From Rhabditophanes sp. KR3021 (Eukaryota; Nematoda; Chromadorea; Rhabditida; Alloionematidae), in the NCBI GenBank assembly GCA_963281155.1, contig CAUJLY010000006.1, positions 2,170,001 through 2,234,000 on the forward strand: a stretch of 64,000 nucleotides of DNA, read 5' to 3'. The notes beneath the pieces are model-generated. The model searched no databases, was not told where the DNA came from, and saw nothing but the letters and a program-made list of their open reading frames with translations. The position numbers and the translations under genes were made by a program. The first letter of the stretch is position 1. Each line of letters begins with the position of its first letter. Shown here piece by piece: positions 60,587-64,000 of the stretch.

Positions 60587-63500
60587 TTACATGACATTCT
60601 TGTATTTTCTGTTTTTAAACCACTTTTTGCGAGCATGCGGAGATGGCCATTCGCCACAAGGAAGGACATTTTGACCATCAATGGCATTTTCCATCAGTCC
60701 GACTCTTTCTCCATTAAATAATACTTCTGCAATACAGCCGACAAAGTTTTCCGCATGAATCCCCCCGGACGAAGTGTGAACATTTGGTAGGCCCCCGAGA
60801 TAAATATTCCCATCTGCATTCAACATAGCTAAGATGCCACTGCTCTTTCCCCTTACCAATGGTTCATCATCAATGTACAAAGTTCCATTCCGTCCTTTTC
60901 TAACCACCGTCAAGTGATGCTCTTTCCCATCTGAAACAATATCTCTCGACACAATTCTTGCAGCACCTCCTCCCAGTTCATACGAAAAAACCAAGTACCC
61001 ATCATTGATGCCAATCGAAATATAGTCCCCACTATACTCAGAAGTGGGGATCGCTTCCTGACTTTGCCACAACAATAAACCATACCGTTGTGACGTCTTA
61101 AATCTCAACTCTACTATTTCTTCTTGGTCTGACGTAAGGTGGGGGAAGTCAATGGATGAGAAGACAATAAATGCGTTTCCATTAAATTTTGCAGCGTACT
61201 CAATTGGCTTGACTAGAATGTAGTTTTAATAAGATAAGACAATCGAATACTTACAAATGTCACAACGAGGACCGTCGAAGGAAATTTTGCAGGAGCAAGC
61301 TATGTGTGTGGTGTTCACTTCTTCGCAAAAGCCGTTCTCACCACACGTGTCATGTTCGCAACGGTCTATTGTTTTCTGGGGGTAGATGTAATCTGACTCC
61401 TCGTAATCAAAGGATGGAGTTGTGGGAGATTCGGTTGTTGAATGCTGTTCGATTGGTGGTTCGGTTGTTGAGGAATGCTGCTCGATTGACCATTCAGTAG
61501 TTGTTGATTCTTCAGAATCTTCCCCCCAATCTAATCCACCCGAGACCGGTGCATCTGTTGGCAGAGGAAGAACACTTTCTTCTGTTGTTGGGGTAAATTG
61601 AGTTGTAATTTCTTGTTCTGGAATTGAAAGCATTGTTGGAATAGGTGAAATCGAATAAATTTTATGTGTTGATTTGACCTCCTCTGTTGTTGTAACAATT
61701 TCACCACTAGTTTCAATTGAATTACTAGTTGAGATTAATTCGGCGGATGGAACTTCCTCAGTAGTGGTAATTTTGGAGGATGGAATTTCTTCGCTTTGTT
61801 CTAATCTTTGAATATCTTCTTCCTTTGCATTTGTAGGAACGTGATCGTTTTCTGAAGGTAAAGGTTCTGTCTCCATTATATTTTCAATAGATTGTTCGGA
61901 TGCATGAGTTGGGTAAATAAAAGGCACTGCAGTCGTAATAGTTGAGGTTGTTTTAGTAGTTAAGGTGGTTGAAGGTGTTGAGATAGTTGTTGTTCTCAAT
62001 TCTTTGGGTATATTTTCTTGTTGAGTTAACAAAGTTGCAGTAATTACCGTTGTTTTCAGTATTTGTTCTTTTTCAAATGCGTAGTCGTTAGTTACTTCTT
62101 GCAACTGTTCATCAACTAAAGTTTCAATAGTGGTTGTTAATTCAGCCTCATGGCTTTTAGTAGGATAAATTGCTTCTGTTGCGTTTTCAGTTTCCGCCTC
62201 CGTTTCTTGTGGGCCATCAGTTGGCAAAGTAAAAGGTTCCTCGGTCGTAGTAATTTCAAAAACTTCTTCACTACTAATACTATTACAATCTTTAAGATCT
62301 CCTGAATTTTCATTCTTAATGACATTCGACGAAACTTGCTTTCCATTAATGGTCAATCCCATCAAACACCCATTAAAGCCTTCCGGAATATTGTCAAAAC
62401 TTTCCAATCCAACACTATCTATCTCAGCAAACGTGTTTGTATTAATTCTTGAAAGACCAGGTGGAATTTGCCCAATAACAATGTACCCATTGTCATTCTT
62501 CGACATCGTCGTATTCTTCTTCTTATCAAACGCCTTACCCGACAAAATCATTTGCCCATCAAACACAATCATTTGCTTCCCATTTTTTTGCGAAATTTGA
62601 ATTTGATGAATGTCATCATTCACTAACCTAGTGTTACCTAACTTTTTCTTTTTATTATACTTCGTGCTTTGGAGGACAACTACTTTATTATTTTGAACAC
62701 CAACGTTAACAAATTCGTTGTTCTTGTTTTTCTCGCTATTTGCAACATGCACAATCATTTGATTATTATCCAAACTGTTAAATTTGATGTCGAGGTCAAT
62801 CGAATAGTCTTCATTTTGTTCATTGAAGGGAATCTTGATGTAAGACGATTTTCCGTTGAATTTAAATGACGTGATCGTGGCATTGGAAGTTGCTTCTTTC
62901 TCACATAAGGCACCTTTTCTTCCTAAGGGACAAATGCATTTTTCATTTTCTCCAACGATGGTGCAACTTCCAACTTGGCAAACTAGCTCGTTATTGCAAA
63001 TATTATCCTTCAACTCACAATGCTTTCCATAAAAACTTTCCGCACAATGACAGGCATAACCAATACCAACATTTGCAGTCTGGCATTGCCCATTATTTCT
63101 ACAAGGATTCAAGGAACATGTCTTTGACTGCCCAATCTTTCCGCTGATCTTCTTCACATTTCTTCCTATATCCAAAGGTTTACTTCCAACGCTAACTTCA
63201 CTTATGCTTCCAGAGAAATAAGTCACCTCTTCATTGTCGGGACCTTTATTCTTCCCTCCGATGAGTAAATCACTTGACGGAATGTTTTCATAGATTTGAT
63301 GTCCATCATTTTCAAGTTCAGTTTCATTTTCTTTGTTTACTTGGAGTGTAGCGCGGTTTTCATTGTTTGTGATAGAAATGGTAGACCATTCATTTAATTC
63401 GATTTCACGGTCGGATGTAATGTCAACTTTCCCATTACCTATGTCATATACATAAACAACTTTCCCATTCTTTAACTTGATTTCATGAAAATTTTCAGGC

Positions 63501-64000
63501 TCTCTAGCTGGATTAGAATTTTTCTCAACAAACACAACAGTTCCTTCCTTAGCTTCTGGCCTAACAGTCAAATTCAAACTCAAATCTCTCCATTGGTCAG
63601 GAGTCATCGGGTTCAACGAAATATATGAACTACCATCAAAGTGGGGAACCAATTCTAAACTCATTCAATATAAAACAACATCCACTTCCCAAACTTACGT
63701 GTAACACTCAGCAAAACATGCTTGGGAAAAACATTATCCCCACCCTCATACGAGCACTCATACAAGCCCGAATCCTTTTTTCTTAAATTATTAATTTCTA
63801 AAATGCCATTATTGACTCGAAAACTAAAAGGCATCTCATCGTGTACTTTTCGCCAGGTAACTTTCTTTGTCTTCTTCCTATCACTCACCGCATACCCTTT
63901 ATCACCACAAAATAATTGAATAGTAGTTCCTGCTGGAGCAACAATGGATTGTGGTTTATTTTCCGCTAACATCCCTTTCCCTACTATCGTCACTTCTTTT
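60587..64000 (-). CDS. unc-52: Perlecan (UNC-52/HSPG2-type) C-terminal part, cut by the window edge
   Basis: Basement-membrane heparan-sulfate proteoglycan; the part here is the domain V-like C-terminus. Exons in reading order: at least 64000-63699, 63654-61255, 61212-60587; phases agree. Order: end of an Ig domain (TTIQLFCGDKG...KKDSGLYECSYEG), LamG1 (HFDGSSYISLNP), EGF (CSLNPCRNNGQCQ), EGF-like (CNNELVCQVGSC), LamG2 (FKFNGKSSYIKIPF), and a long Thr/Ser/Glu/Pro-rich segment at about 62290-61400. Then EGF (CEHDTCGENGFCEE), LamG3 (FNGNAFIVF...YLVFSYELGGGAARIVSRDI) and a basic tail (HARKKWFKNRKYKNVM). LamG-EGF-EGF-LamG...LamG with preceding Ig repeats is the perlecan plan; agrin has Kazal domains rather than Ig. 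The TTTEE-rich linker is a likely O-glycosylation region and is unusually long. The 5' part of the gene lies outside. Confidence 0.93.

Noticed and set aside
1..64000. tRNA, rRNA, CRISPR array or spliced-leader RNA gene
   Set aside because: No cloverleaf-compatible A/B-box pair, no rRNA-like block, no regularly spaced repeats and no recognisable nematode leader sequence were found by reading; a covariance-model scan was not possible.

Overview
The window looks like nuclear DNA of a small-genome invertebrate, most probably a nematode. Evidence: AT-rich intergenic DNA, introns mostly 37-80 bp ending in TTTTAG-type acceptors, and a gene set rich in basement-membrane and guidance proteins. That set includes a laminin beta with 5+8 LE repeats, a perlecan/UNC-52 C-terminus, a plexin, an ephrin with a long acidic stalk, a secreted DOMON protein, an EB-module protein, a tandem-RGS protein and an F-box/FTH-like protein. 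The species cannot be named. Exon boundaries were joined by hand using GT/AG sites and codon phase. Several coding starts lie just downstream of an AG acceptor, which could be spliced-leader sites, but no leader RNA gene is visible.

Layout. 0-3 kb: non-coding, with one GC-richer patch. 3.05-5.5 kb (+): peptide-type GPCR with two alternative first exons. 5.6-12.0 kb (-): myosin XVIII, including a phase-compatible internal first exon that would give a headless, tail-only product. 13.7-14.1 kb (-): decayed coding remnant. 14.3-16.6 kb (-): hAT-transposase-derived gene with a poorly preserved catalytic core. 16.6-21.4 kb: intergenic. 21.6-27.2 kb (+): laminin beta. 27.6-28.9 kb (+): EB-module secreted protein. 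30.5-31.6 kb (+): F-box-like protein. 33.9-37.6 kb (+): ephrin, whose last intron appears to contain a complete SMYD (SET+MYND) gene at 35.9-37.4 kb. 38.5-38.8 kb (+): small secreted peptide. 40.1-41.0 kb (+): phosphoserine phosphatase. 41.6-42.7 kb (+): nucleoside hydrolase. 42.9-49.1 kb (-): plexin, with a one-base frameshift in a C4/G4 run at 45397-45400. 49.1-54.7 kb: gene-poor. 54.7-58.0 kb (-): tandem RGS protein with unresolved 5' end. 58.9-59.6 kb (-): DOMON protein. 60.6-64.0 kb (-): perlecan C-terminus, running off the right edge.

Genes from 21.6 to 42.7 kb are all on +, and those from 42.9 to 64 kb are all on -. By eye, the C/G skew of the intergenic DNA changes sign at the same switch. 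Four extracellular-matrix or guidance genes (laminin beta, ephrin, plexin, perlecan) lie within about 42 kb. They act in shared biology (basement membrane, ephrin and semaphorin signalling), but nothing in the sequence shows co-regulation. The best candidates for something undescribed are the nested SMYD/ephrin arrangement with two alternative ephrin C-terminal exons, the headless myosin XVIII transcript, and the hAT-derived gene.
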